Assembly (NCBI GenBank): GCA_963736055.1
Contig: CAVTNM010000008.1
Span: 620,001-684,000 of the forward strand
Source: AC-32 sp963736055
GTDB lineage: Bacteria > Actinomycetota > Thermoleophilia > Gaiellales > Gaiellaceae
Length of the DNA: 64,000 nt
Direction: 5' to 3'
The notes under the pieces were generated by a model. That model was given only the letters and a program-made list of their open reading frames with translations. It ran no database searches and was not told the origin of the DNA. The position numbers and the translations under genes were made by a program. How positions within the stretch are numbered: position 1 is the stretch's first letter; each line of letters starts with the position of its first letter. Below, piece by piece: positions 24,529 through 32,881 of the stretch.

Positions 24529-25556
24529 GTCGCATTTCCGTCGACGAGGCGCGAACCCTCTGGGAGAGCGCACCCGACGAGGAGCTGAGGCGGCTCGCGC
24601 AGGAGGTGCGCGGCCGCTACCACGAGCCGAGCCGCGCGACCTACATGGTCATGCGGATCGTCAACTACACGAACGTCTGCGTCGCGCAGTGCGACTACTG
24701 CGCCTTCTACGTGCTCCCGAACCAGGACGGCGGCTACGTGCTCTCGCGCGAAGAGGTGTTCGCGAAGATCGACGAGCTTGTCGAGTTCGGGGGCGACCTC
24801 GTGGCCTTCAACGGCGGCTTCAACCCCCGCCTGCCGCTCGACTTCTACTGCGACCTCTTCGCTTCGGTCCGCGCGCGTTACGGCGACCGTGTCGAGTTCT
24901 ACGCGCTGACGATCGCGGAGTTCGTGTTCCTCGCCGACCGCGCAAGGATCTCGTACGCCGAGGCGGCAGCCCGGCTGCGCGAGGCTGGGGTCCACTGGAT
25001 CACGGGCGGCGGGAGCGAGATCCTCACCGAGGATTTCCGCTCGCGGCACGCCAAGTGGAAGTACACCGTGGCCGACTACTTCGAGGCGCAGCGCGCGATC
25101 GTCGAGGCGGGGCTCCAGACCACCGCGACGATGGTGATCGGCTTCGACGAGACGCTCGACGAGCGGCTCGAGCACCTGCAGCGGACGCGCGACTTCCAGG
25201 ACGAGGTCGGCGGGCTGTTCTCGTTCCTCTGCTGGACGTACAAGCCGTACGGCACGGCGTTCGGCGGCCGCGAGATCACGCCGCGGGAGTACTGGCGCCA
25301 CATCGCGCTCAGCCGGATCTTTCTCGACAACGTCAGGCATATCCGCACCTCGGTGCTGACGCTGAACGAGGACGCCTTCCGCGCACTCGACTACGGGGCC
25401 GACGACTTCGACCTGCCGATCGAGGACGAGGTCACCCAGAAGGCGGGCGCGCGCATCGACCTCGACCTCGAGGCCCTGCTGGCGATCCCGCGAGGGCTGG
25501 GCTACGAGGTCGAGTACCGCCGGGCCGAGCGTCCGGCCGCGCTGGCCCCTAGGTAG
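24525..25556 (+). CDS. mqnC: Cyclic dehypoxanthine futalosine synthase
   Basis: A radical SAM enzyme of the futalosine menaquinone pathway (343 aa) that cyclises dehypoxanthine futalosine. The cluster motif CVAQCDYCAF (CX3CX2C) is at residues ~52-59, preceded by MRIVNYTNVC. Family segments WITGGGSEILTEDFR, YFEAQRAIVEAGLQTTATMV and WTYKPYGTAFGG follow. ATG at 24525 overlaps the upstream radical-SAM gene by 4 bases. MqnE or another CofH-like paralogue is the main alternative. mqnA lies 24 kb away. Confidence 0.85.
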   Translation: MSRISVDEARTLWESAPDEELRRLAQEVRGRYHEPSRATYMVMRIVNYTNVCVAQCDYCAFYVLPNQDGGYVLSREEVFAKIDELVEFGGDLVAFNGGFNPRLPLDFYCDLFASVRARYGDRVEFYALTIAEFVFLADRARISYAEAAARLREAGVHWITGGGSEILTEDFRSRHAKWKYTVADYFEAQRAIVEAGLQTTATMVIGFDETLDERLEHLQRTRDFQDEVGGLFSFLCWTYKPYGTAFGGREITPREYWRHIALSRIFLDNVRHIRTSVLTLNEDAFRALDYGADDFDLPIEDEVTQKAGARIDLDLEALLAIPRGLGYEVEYRRAERPAALAPR

Positions 25557-25568
25557 CGCGCCGGCCGA

Positions 25569-26603
25569 TCAGAGCTCGATCAGGACCTTGAGCGCTTCCC
25601 GGTCGTTCATGGCCCGGTACCCGTCGGGCACCTCGTCGAGCCCGATGGCACGGTCGAAGACGCGGCCGGGCTCGATCCGTCCTTCGAGGACGTCCGGGAG
25701 CAGCTCCTCGACGTAGGCGCGGGCCGGTGCGGGCCCGCCGGCGATCGTGACGTTCGCGAAGAACGTCGACACCGCTTCCGGGATCGATCCCTCCTGAGGC
25801 ACACCGACGCGCCCGACGGAGCCGCCCGGACGGACGATCGACAGCGCGGTGATCGTCGACTGGCCAAGGCCGACGCACTCGAGCACGGAGTGGGCGCCGA
25901 AGCCGCCGGTCAGCTCTCGGACGCGCTCGACTGCCTCCTCGCCCCGCTCGCTGACGACGTTGGTCGCGCCGAACTCCCTTCCGAGGGCGATTCGGTCGGG
26001 ATGGCGGCCGAGGAGGATGATCTGCTCGGCGCCGAGGCGTCGAGAGGCGATCACACCGCACAAGCCGACGGCGCCGTCACCGACGACCGCGACGCTCTTG
26101 CCGGGGCCGACGTCGGCGCTGAGTGCCGCATGGTGGCCCGTTGCCATCACGTCGGACAGGGCGAGAAGCGACGGCATCAGCGCGTCGTCTCTCTCGACCG
26201 GGAGGACGACGAGCGTGCCGTCAGCCTGGGGGACGCGCACGGCTTCGCCCTGGCCGCCGTCCACGCCGTCATCGCCGTACCGGCCACCATGGAGGCACGA
26301 GGTGTGCAGTCCCTCCCGGCAGAAGACGCAGGTCCCGTCGGACCAGAGGAACGGCGTCACGACGAGGTCGCCGGCCTCGAGCGTGCGGACGTCGGCACCG
26401 ACGTCCTCGACCACACCGATGAACTCGTGTCCCATCCGGCGACCGGTCTCGCTCGGCTCCATCGACTTGTAGGGCCAGAGATCGCTCCCGCAGATGGCGG
26501 CACGGGTGATCGCGACGAGTGCGTCACTCGGCTCGACCAGGCGGGCGTCGGGTGCGTCCTCGACGCGGACGTCGCCGGCTCCGTGCATCACGGTTGCGCG
26601 CAC
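25569..26603 (-). CDS. Zinc-dependent alcohol dehydrogenase family protein
   Basis: A medium-chain dehydrogenase of ~344 aa. Catalytic zinc residues lie in AAICGSDLWPY and RMGHEFIGVVEDVG. A structural-zinc-like Cys cluster (CVFCREGLHTSC) is present but reduced. The NAD loop is VAVVGDGAVGLCGVIASRRLGA. I chose GTG at 26603 because it is 6 bases after AAGGAGG; TTG at 26609 is too close. It is the last of four minus-strand genes, downstream of three cupin genes, and converges with mqnC. The substrate is unknown. Confidence 0.88.
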   Translation of the reverse strand: MRATVMHGAGDVRVEDAPDARLVEPSDALVAITRAAICGSDLWPYKSMEPSETGRRMGHEFIGVVEDVGADVRTLEAGDLVVTPFLWSDGTCVFCREGLHTSCLHGGRYGDDGVDGGQGEAVRVPQADGTLVVLPVERDDALMPSLLALSDVMATGHHAALSADVGPGKSVAVVGDGAVGLCGVIASRRLGAEQIILLGRHPDRIALGREFGATNVVSERGEEAVERVRELTGGFGAHSVLECVGLGQSTITALSIVRPGGSVGRVGVPQEGSIPEAVSTFFANVTIAGGPAPARAYVEELLPDVLEGRIEPGRVFDRAIGLDEVPDGYRAMNDREALKVLIEL

Positions 26604-26633
26604 GGCCAACCTCCTTCCCTGGGTGACCGGAAG

Positions 26634-27062
26634 TCAGTCCTCATCGGCCTGGTCTCCGGTGGACGGTGCCGCCGCATACTCCTCGTCGGTGACGTGGTCG
26701 CCCCACGTCGCCGGGTTGCCCTCGTCGTCGACCTCGACCATCGCGAGGTGGGTCATGAAGCGGGTCGGCGCCGCGCCGTGCCAGTGATCCTCGCCCGGCT
26801 CGAAAAAGACCCGGTCGCCTGGCCGGATCACCTCGATCGGCCCGCCGCGGCGCTGCGCGAGGCCGACGCCTTCGGTGACGTAGATCGTCTGGCCGTTCGG
26901 GTGCGTGTGCCACGCCGTTCGTGCGCCGGGCGTGAAGTGAACGCTGCTCGCGCTCAGGCGCGAGGCATCCGAAGGCGCCGCGACCGCGTCGATGTGGACC
27001 GCCCCGGTGAACCACTCCCTCGGCCCCGGGTTGGTGTCGATTCCGTTCCGGGTGATCTGCAT
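26634..27062 (-). CDS. Cupin protein (hydroxynitrile lyase-like/AraC-type cupin)
   Basis: A 142-aa single-domain cupin. Motif 1 metal ligands are in AWHTHPNGQTIYVTEGVG; motif 2 is in GDRVFFEPGEDHWHGAAPT. The N-terminus (NPGPREWFTGAVHIDAV) and this pattern resemble bacterial Mn-dependent cupins, some of which have (R)-hydroxynitrile lyase activity, but activity cannot be assigned. It is 31 bases upstream of the zinc dehydrogenase in the same direction. Confidence 0.8.
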   Translation of the reverse strand: MQITRNGIDTNPGPREWFTGAVHIDAVAAPSDASRLSASSVHFTPGARTAWHTHPNGQTIYVTEGVGLAQRRGGPIEVIRPGDRVFFEPGEDHWHGAAPTRFMTHLAMVEVDDEGNPATWGDHVTDEEYAAAPSTGDQADED

Positions 27063-27086
27063 GGCTTCTCCTCGGTAGGTGCGGGC

Positions 27087-27662
27087 TCAGGTCCAGGGCA
27101 GGTCGGGCCACCCGTCGGGACGGCCGATCCGCCAGTGTGGGAAGGGCGAATACGCCTCCGACGGGACGGCGGTCTCGGTCTCGACGCCCGCGCCGCGGGC
27201 GCGTGCGGTCTCCGAGACCGGGTAGACGATCGTGCCGTCGTCGCGCCGCGCGCCCGCCATGAAGATCACGCATGGCTCCTCGCCGGTGCCGACGAACGAG
27301 TGGCGCGTCCCGGGCGGGCAGTGCACGAAGTCCCAGGCCCGGAGCGGCCGCTCCTGCTCCTCGATCAGCAGCAGGCACTCCCCGGCCAGCACGAGAAAGT
27401 CCTCCTGGCTCGACTCGGCGTGGTACATCCCCGTCGGCTTGCCGGGCTCGAGCACCGCCAGCGTGAACCCGATCTGCTCGAACGGCTGAGGCTCGGCGTC
27501 GGGCCGCTCCGCAAGCACGCGAGGGCTGCTCTCGAACACGCACCGCCCGCCGAACGCGTCGTTGCGCACCCAGGCCGCCTCGGCGGCACTGACCACGAAC
27601 CAGCCCGGGCTCACCGGCGCGAGCCCCGAGCCGACCTCTTCCAGGCGCGCTTCCTCGGGCAT
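27087..27662 (-). CDS. Cupin-domain protein
   Basis: A 191-aa cupin. The first half has GWFVVSAAEAAWVRND and LAVLEPGKPTGMYHAESSQE, and the barrel continues with DFLVLAGECLLLIE and AWDFVHCPPGTRHSFVG. A paralogue with the same layout is encoded at 42021 (both share GWFVV, LTVLEPG-type and LRPWDF-type segments). A role in sugar-nucleotide or mannose-isomerase-like chemistry is possible but unproven. It is the middle of three adjacent cupin genes. Confidence 0.78.
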   Translation of the reverse strand: MPEEARLEEVGSGLAPVSPGWFVVSAAEAAWVRNDAFGGRCVFESSPRVLAERPDAEPQPFEQIGFTLAVLEPGKPTGMYHAESSQEDFLVLAGECLLLIEEQERPLRAWDFVHCPPGTRHSFVGTGEEPCVIFMAGARRDDGTIVYPVSETARARGAGVETETAVPSEAYSPFPHWRIGRPDGWPDLPWT

Positions 27663-27675
27663 CGACGACGGCTAC

Positions 27676-28317
27676 CTAGGGTTTGACCAGGTCCGTGAAC
27701 GCGGGCTCGCCCCGGATCGGGTCGAAGTCCGAGTCGTCCTTCGCGAACGCGCGAGACCTCTCCGACATCTCGATCGAGCGGCGGAGATGCTCGAGCGCTT
27801 CGGTCGTCCGGCCGGCCAGGCTCTCGCAGCACGCGAGGTTGTAGAACAGGGCGGCGTATTGCGGATTGGCCTCGGCCAGCTCGCGCCCACGGTCGGCCGC
27901 CTCGGCGTACTCGCCCGCGACGTAGAGCGGCCTGAGCGGGGCCCAGAGCTCCCAGCCGTCGGGCTGGTAGGCCTCCCCCGGGGTGCCGCCGAGCGCGAGG
28001 ATCGTCGTCTCGGGCTCCTCGGCGAAGGCAGTTCGCTTGACGCCGGGCCGGGCAAAGACGAGCGTTCCGGCCGGCGCGTCCACCCGCTCGCCGTCGAGCT
28101 CGAACGTCGCGCGGCCCTGCTGGACGACGTAGAGCTCCTCGTTCTCGTCGTCCGCCTCGTCGTGCTCGTTGAGGATCCGGTCGCCCCGGCCATGGCCGGT
28201 CCATGCGTTCACGCCGAAGGCCGTGATGCCCAGGTAGTGCCGTACGGGTCGAAACGGCTCGCGCCCGTCGTCCAGCTCGTCGATCTCGTCGAGGCGAGCA
28301 ACCGTGTAACCGCTCAT
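27676..28317 (-). CDS. Cupin protein with C-terminal TPR-like helices
   Basis: A 213-aa protein. ATG at 28317 gives MSGYTVARLDEIDELDDG. Residues ~45-120 form a cupin (NEHDEADDENEELYVVQQGR, then APAGTLVFARPGVKRTAF). The C-terminal ~85 residues are helical, with a tetratricopeptide-like pair (AALFYNLACCESLAGRTTEA, then LEHLRRSIEMS). The function is unknown. It is the first gene of the cupin/dehydrogenase set, with a divergent phosphotransferase gene upstream. Confidence 0.75.
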   Translation of the reverse strand: MSGYTVARLDEIDELDDGREPFRPVRHYLGITAFGVNAWTGHGRGDRILNEHDEADDENEELYVVQQGRATFELDGERVDAPAGTLVFARPGVKRTAFAEEPETTILALGGTPGEAYQPDGWELWAPLRPLYVAGEYAEAADRGRELAEANPQYAALFYNLACCESLAGRTTEALEHLRRSIEMSERSRAFAKDDSDFDPIRGEPAFTDLVKP

Positions 28318-28402
28318 GAGATTCCTTTCGTTCACTCGCCGCGATTCTCGACGAGTCTTCAGGGGCTGCGCAAGACAAAGCGGCGTTGTGACACTGTGAT
28401 CC

Positions 28403-29293
28403 GTGGTCGGTGTTCCCGAGGTGGTCCGCCAGAAGGCGCTCGCGGCCGATGCGGGCCGGTGGCTCGAAGAGCTGCCGCTGCTCGTCGCAAGCGTGGAGCA
28501 GGAGTGGCGCATCAGTGTCGGCGAGCCCTACGACGACTCGACAGAGGCCTTCGTCGCGCGAGCAGCCTGCGAAGACGGCACCGCTGCCGTGTTGAAGCTC
28601 ATCGTGCCGCGTGACGGCGATGCGGCCGAGAACGAGATCGCGGTGTTGCGACTCACGCGCGGGGAAGGATGCGTGCAGCTGCTGCGGGCTGACGCCGAGC
28701 GCGGCGCGCTACTGCTCGAGCGGCTGGGGCGGTCGCTCTACGAGCTCGAGCTGCCGATCCGGCGACGCCACGAGATCCTCTGCGCGACGGCGATGCGCGT
28801 CTGGCGACCTGCGCCCGACTGCGGTCTGCCGACCGGCGCCGAGAAGAGCCGCCGGCTCGCCGACTTCATCACGGCGACCTGGGAGGAGCTCGATCACCCG
28901 TGCTCGGAGCGCGCGGTCGAACACTCCGTGGCGTGCGCGGAGCGGCGCGCCGATGCGCACCGCGACGAACGCGCCGTTCTCGTCCACGGCGACGTTCACC
29001 AGTGGAACGCGCTGGAAGCGCAGGATGGATTCAAGCTCGTCGACCCCGACGGCCTCCTCGCGGAACCGGAGTACGACCTCGGGATCATCATGCGCGAGGA
29101 CCCGCTCGACATCCTCGACGACGATCCCCATGAACGCGCTCGGTGGCTCGCAGCACGCACGGGCCTCGGCGCCACCGCCATCTGGGAATGGGGCGTGATC
29201 GAGCGCGTCTCCACCGGCCTGCTCGCCACAAAGGTGGGCTTGCAGCCGGTCGGCCGGCAGATGCTCGCCGTAGCGGATCGACTGGCCGCCTAG
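28403..29293 (+). CDS. Aminoglycoside/hydroxyurea phosphotransferase-like protein (APH(6) type)
   Basis: A 296-aa kinase-fold protein resembling streptomycin 6-kinase (APH(6)) relatives. The nucleotide-binding lobe has AVLKLIVPRDGDAAENEIAV. The catalytic loop LVHGDVHQWNAL holds the Asp and Asn, and KLVDPDGLLAEPEYDLGI holds the metal-binding Asp. The start is GTG at 28403. Chromosomal members often have unknown natural substrates, so antibiotic resistance should not be assumed. Confidence 0.83.
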   Translation: MVGVPEVVRQKALAADAGRWLEELPLLVASVEQEWRISVGEPYDDSTEAFVARAACEDGTAAVLKLIVPRDGDAAENEIAVLRLTRGEGCVQLLRADAERGALLLERLGRSLYELELPIRRRHEILCATAMRVWRPAPDCGLPTGAEKSRRLADFITATWEELDHPCSERAVEHSVACAERRADAHRDERAVLVHGDVHQWNALEAQDGFKLVDPDGLLAEPEYDLGIIMREDPLDILDDDPHERARWLAARTGLGATAIWEWGVIERVSTGLLATKVGLQPVGRQMLAVADRLAA

Positions 29294-29308
29294 CGAGGTG
29301 ACGGCCTG

Positions 29309-29506
29309 GTGAGCGACCCGCGTACGGAGCTCGTCGGTCGCGGCTACGACGCGATCGGCGAGCACTTCGCCGACTATGCCGGTGCGCCGAAGACACAGCG
29401 CCTCGCCGCACTCAAAGTCTCGCCCGCGCCTATAGACAGCGGCTACCGATTCGAGCCTCTGTGGACAGTCGAGCAAGCGGCGGCAACGTACCGTCCACCG
29501 GACTAA
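29309..29506 (+). pseudogene. Truncated SAM methyltransferase N-terminus
   Basis: A 65-aa reading frame starting GTG (MSDPRTELVGRGYDAIGEHF). This matches the usual first helix of a methyltransferase family ('GYDAIGERFADW'). The sequence then becomes unrelated (APKTQRLAALKVSPAP) and stops before any SAM-binding motif, so it looks like a decayed 3'-truncated copy. It sits 15 bases after the phosphotransferase gene. Confidence 0.55.
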
Positions 29507-29523
29507 CTGTGTTAGATGCAGGC

Positions 29524-29937
29524 ATGACCCAGCCCCAGCCGGGTTCAGAGCACACCGACGCCGCAGAAGAAGCCCCTCCAGTTCCGACGTCGCCGTCCGA
29601 TCTCGATCAGGAGCGGCGGACGTCGATGGCTGCGGAGCGCACCTGGCTGGCGTGGTGGCGCACCGCGCTGGGCGCCACCGCCGGGGCGCTCGCTGTGGGC
29701 CGGTTCGCTCCGCAACTGCTCGACGTCGCCGCATGGCCGTACATTCTGCTCGGCTGCGGCTACGCGTCTCTCGCGGTCGGGCTCTCGATCGTCGGCGCAA
29801 AACGCCAGCGCGAGTTGGAGCATGCCCTGCGAACCGGTGGCCACGTACCGCTCCGGTTCCGCACCGTCGCGCTGTTTACCGTCGGCGGAGTCGCGGTTGC
29901 CGTGATGACCATCGTGCTCGTGATCGCACAGACCTGA
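29524..29937 (+). CDS. DUF202 family membrane protein
   Basis: A 137-aa protein with a polar N-terminal tail and then the DUF202 signature RTSMAAERTWLAWWRTAL (~residues 36-53). Three hydrophobic helices follow (ALGATAGALAVGRF; PYILLGCGYASLAVGLSIVG; TVALFTVGGVAVAVMTIVLV). Such small inner-membrane proteins (YidH-like) have no firm function. The start is ATG at 29524, with no close operon partner. Confidence 0.8.
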   Translation: MTQPQPGSEHTDAAEEAPPVPTSPSDLDQERRTSMAAERTWLAWWRTALGATAGALAVGRFAPQLLDVAAWPYILLGCGYASLAVGLSIVGAKRQRELEHALRTGGHVPLRFRTVALFTVGGVAVAVMTIVLVIAQT

Positions 29938-29984
29938 CGCCTGTCTCAGCCCAAGCTAATTCCGACGGCGCCGGCCGCATTGGC

Positions 29985-30039
29985 CGTTCGTATCCGCCCC
30001 AACCGGGCTAACGGCCTCTCAAGCGGCGATCTCTACCTC
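29985..30039. repeat. 55-bp direct repeat, left copy (A)
   Basis: It matches 32056-32110 over 55 bases without gaps at 44 of 55 positions; the last 17 bases are identical. The two copies flank the binding-protein and L,D-transpeptidase genes. Its right end overlaps the last bases of the binding-protein gene. The other copy overlaps the 3' end of the lactonase-like gene, whose final codons (EVEIAA, stop) are also readable here in another frame. Confidence 0.7.
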
Positions 30040-30833
30040 AGAACGGGAAGCCGCTGCAGGTTGGCGGAGAGCCATTTCCGCTGGAGCTTTTGGACGAGCC
30101 CCTCGGCCAGCAGCTGCTTCAGCCCCGCGTTCACGGTACGGAGCAGAGGGCTTCCCTTGGAGAAGGCGATGGCGTACTGCTCCCTCGTCCGGATGACTCC
30201 GGCAAACGCGCCGTAACGTGTCGGGATGCGCGCCTTGAGCGTGCCCAGGGATGGTGCGTCGTAGACGACCGCCTGGCAGCGGCCGGTCTGCAACGAGAGC
30301 ATCAGCGTCGGGACGTTGCCGATCACACGCGGCGGTTTCACGGGTCGGATTCGCTCCCTGACCAGCGCGGCGCCTGTCGAGTGCGCCAGGGCGCAGAGGC
30401 GCAACGGACGCAGCGCCGCGATCGTGTGCGGGGCCGTGGCCACGGTCTGCGACAGGAGCACACCCTGGTCCGCACGCATGTAGGGCACGGAGAAATCGAG
30501 TGCCCTTCTCCGCGCCTTGGTGACCGTGATCTGGGCCACTGCCATGTCGAACGGCTTCGGCCCGGGCGAGAGCAGCTGGTCGAAGCGTGACTGCACGAAG
30601 ACCGCCCGCCGCAGGCCGAGCTTCGCGGCCAGTGCGCGCGCGAGGTCGATCTCGAGGCCTTGCGCGAACACCACCGTGCTTCCCTTGGCCGCCCCCACCT
30701 GGAAGCCTTCGCTCGGCAGGTTGACCCCGACCGTGAGCACACCGGGAACCCGCGTCGTCGGCGGCGCCGCGGCGTCGACGCTTCCGATCAGCGCAAGTGC
30801 CAGCATGGAACCGAGAAGCAGCGCCCTTCGCAT
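30033..30833 (-). CDS. Amino-acid-type ABC transporter substrate-binding protein
   Basis: A family 3 extracellular solute-binding protein of 266 aa. ATG at 30833 gives a signal peptide (MRRALLLGSMLALALIGSVD). Family segments are GVLTVGVNLPSEGFQ, EIDLARALAAKLGL, FDMAVAQITVTKARRRALDF, SVPYMRADQGVLL and the closing helix VNAGLKQLLAEGLVQKLQRK. The start overlaps the L,D-transpeptidase stop (TGATG). No permease or ATPase is adjacent, so it may serve a distant transporter or act as a sensor. Confidence 0.83.
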   Translation of the reverse strand: MRRALLLGSMLALALIGSVDAAAPPTTRVPGVLTVGVNLPSEGFQVGAAKGSTVVFAQGLEIDLARALAAKLGLRRAVFVQSRFDQLLSPGPKPFDMAVAQITVTKARRRALDFSVPYMRADQGVLLSQTVATAPHTIAALRPLRLCALAHSTGAALVRERIRPVKPPRVIGNVPTLMLSLQTGRCQAVVYDAPSLGTLKARIPTRYGAFAGVIRTREQYAIAFSKGSPLLRTVNAGLKQLLAEGLVQKLQRKWLSANLQRLPVLR

Positions 30834-32005
30834 CACGACCGCGCGATCACCTTCACGGGCATGCCGACCTGCGCGAAGTCGTAGGTCCAGCGGGCTACGG
30901 TCACGGACTGGCGGACGCAGCCGTGGGACGCCGGGTAGGTCGGGACATCCTGGAACTGGTGGAAGGCGATGCCGCCAACGAACGGCAGCGCCCACAGGAG
31001 CCACTCGCGGAACGGCACCGACCACCAGCGCGGAATCTTCGCGTAGACGTGGTAGTCGCCGGGCGGGGTGGGCGTCGAGGGCTTTCCGCTCGAAACCGCG
31101 ATCGTCCGTACCACCTGGTTGTCCTGAATCAAGAGTGTGACCTGGCGGTCGATAAGAATCTCGGCGCGTCTTCCGGCCCGGCCTCGGCTTACCGGCACCG
31201 GGTGGGATGCGGTCAGAAGGCGCGACTCGGTCCGGGTGTCGAGCATTCCCGTACGGCCGAGCCGCTCCCACTTCTGGAACGCGAGTATGCCGTTCTGCGT
31301 CACGGGCCCGAACCGGCCGTCGGCATCCCCGTCGAGCAGGTAGCCGAGATCGATCAGCCGTTGCTGAGCGCCCTTGATGCGAGCGTCCGGCGGGGAGAGC
31401 GTCGTGCTCGGCGGCTTCGGCACGGCGACGTCCGGTGTTTGGAGGTGACGGAACGTGATGGCCGAGGTGGTCGGAACCCCGGGGAACAGGCCGTAGACGG
31501 TCCCACCGTCGATAAGCAGCCTGACTTTGGCGGCCCCTTTGAGCGCAGTCACTGTGCGCACCAGCTGCGACAGGCGCGCCAGCAGGCTCTCGGCGTCACG
31601 TCCTGAAGCGAATCGATGGCCGAGGTCGATCGTCGCCACTCCGTCGGCGATGCTCACGCTCCGAACCGGAGTGCCGGCGGGCACGTACGTGCGGAATCCC
31701 TGCTTGATCTCGGTTCGCGTCGGGCCGGCCACGAGCCGCTTCACGGCGTCCGCGGGCGTAGCCCCGGGGCGCGATACCCGCACGAGCTGCTCGCCCTGCA
31801 AGAAGAAGACTGCGACCCGGGCCTGCGGCGCCGCAGACGGTGCAGATGCCGCGCCGAGTGCCGCCGCAAGTATGAGCAGTGCCGCGATCAGCCCTGCAGC
31901 AGCGGTTGCAAACGACCTCCTCGAACGCGACGTGCCGCCTTGCACGGTCTCCTCTCTCGCCGGGCTCGGGTCAGCCCGCGTCCCGGGCCGCTGGTCGTTG
32001 ACCAT
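30833..32005 (-). CDS. L,D-transpeptidase with GerMN and peptidoglycan-binding domains
   Basis: A secreted cell-wall enzyme of ~390 aa. After a signal anchor (AAAGLIAALLILAAALGAAS) it has a GerMN domain (RVAVFFLQGEQLVRVSR; TIDLGHRFASG), a peptidoglycan-binding domain (IKGAQQRLIDLGYLLDGDAD, then GRFGPVTQNGILAFQK), and a C-terminal YkuD domain. The catalytic stretch is GIAFHQFQDVPTYPASHGCV (then R), with the Cys nucleophile. It forms 3-3 peptidoglycan cross-links or anchors proteins. I chose ATG at 32005; TTG at 32038 would lengthen it by 11 residues. Confidence 0.88.
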   Translation of the reverse strand: MVNDQRPGTRADPSPAREETVQGGTSRSRRSFATAAAGLIAALLILAAALGAASAPSAAPQARVAVFFLQGEQLVRVSRPGATPADAVKRLVAGPTRTEIKQGFRTYVPAGTPVRSVSIADGVATIDLGHRFASGRDAESLLARLSQLVRTVTALKGAAKVRLLIDGGTVYGLFPGVPTTSAITFRHLQTPDVAVPKPPSTTLSPPDARIKGAQQRLIDLGYLLDGDADGRFGPVTQNGILAFQKWERLGRTGMLDTRTESRLLTASHPVPVSRGRAGRRAEILIDRQVTLLIQDNQVVRTIAVSSGKPSTPTPPGDYHVYAKIPRWWSVPFREWLLWALPFVGGIAFHQFQDVPTYPASHGCVRQSVTVARWTYDFAQVGMPVKVIARS

Positions 32006-32055
32006 GCCCTTGAGCGGGCCGACGATATCAACGTCCAATTGGGCTGGCCTTACTG

Positions 32056-32110
32056 CGTTCCTACCCGCCCGAGCCGGACGAGTGGCGCCTCAGGCGGCGA
32101 TCTCTACCTC
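32056..32110. repeat. 55-bp direct repeat, right copy (B)
   Basis: Partner of 29985-30039 (44/55 identical, no gaps, same orientation). It spans the last codons and the stop of the lactonase-like gene at 32090 plus 34 bases downstream. That position, at the 3' end of a gene, resembles an attachment or recombination site. Confidence 0.7.
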
Positions 32111-32881
32111 GGTTCCGAGAGGTAGCCAGCGAATGGATCGGCGTATGTCCTCGGGCCCCCGCGCGAACTCCCGCTCGGCCGCCTCTCGACCCTCCTTGAA
32201 GTGCTTCCAGCCCTCGTAGTGGATCGGGATGGCCGTTCGAGGCCGGATGAGGCGACACAGCTCGACCGCGTCCTTGGCGGTCAGCGTGTAGCGCACAGGT
32301 CCGGTGACAGGAAACTGGACGCCTCCCAGGTGCAGGAACGCAACGCCGACCTCGAGACGATCGGCCACCTGCCGAACGCCGTCGTAGAGGACGGTGTCGC
32401 CCGAGATCCAGAGCACGCCGTGCTCCTGACCGTCCCACCTGAGAGCGAAGCCGATCACGTCGCCGGCGAGCGGCCGGCTGAGCGGCGGGCCGTGGCGACA
32501 GGGAGTGGCCGTGATCTCGATCGACGGCCGCCCCGGCGCCTCCAGCGCCGTCGCCGCCCAGGGCTCGAGCCCCCGTGTTTCTCCGCCCAGTCGACGCGAG
32601 CCCGAGACGGTCGTGACGACGACGTCTGCCGAGGGAAGCACTACGCGCCCGGCCGGGTCGAGGTTGTCGTCGTGGTGATCGTGGGTGACGAGGACGGCGT
32701 CGATCGGCGCCAGCTCGGAGGCGGGGATCGCCGGGCCGGCCAGCTTGACCGAGCTGGTGCCCCAGCCGAAGCGGTATTTCTGGCCCGGCGGGTCGAAGGT
32801 CGGATCGGTCAGGAGCCGCCAGCCTCCGACCTGGAGCAGCATCGTCGGCCCGCCGATGTGCGTCACGCGGATGTCGCTCAT
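32090..32881 (-). CDS. Metallo-beta-lactamase-fold hydrolase (UlaG-like)
   Basis: A 263-aa metal-dependent hydrolase of the UlaG/YtnP-like branch. The start VTHIGGPTMLLQVGGWRLLT, metal ligands VLVTHDHHDDNLD, TPCRHGPPL, ISGDTVLYDG and the last His in AIPIHYEGWKHFKEG are all present. L-ascorbate-6-phosphate lactonase is the named relative, but with no sugar genes nearby the substrate is open. ATG at 32881 overlaps the upstream hydrolase by ATGA. Confidence 0.85.
   Translation of the reverse strand: MSDIRVTHIGGPTMLLQVGGWRLLTDPTFDPPGQKYRFGWGTSSVKLAGPAIPASELAPIDAVLVTHDHHDDNLDPAGRVVLPSADVVVTTVSGSRRLGGETRGLEPWAATALEAPGRPSIEITATPCRHGPPLSRPLAGDVIGFALRWDGQEHGVLWISGDTVLYDGVRQVADRLEVGVAFLHLGGVQFPVTGPVRYTLTAKDAVELCRLIRPRTAIPIHYEGWKHFKEGREAAEREFARGPEDIRRSIRWLPLGTEVEIAA

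Noticed and set aside
28403..29293. Antibiotic resistance gene claim for the phosphotransferase
   Set aside because: Only the kinase fold and APH(6)-like motifs are visible. Chromosomal relatives often have other substrates.
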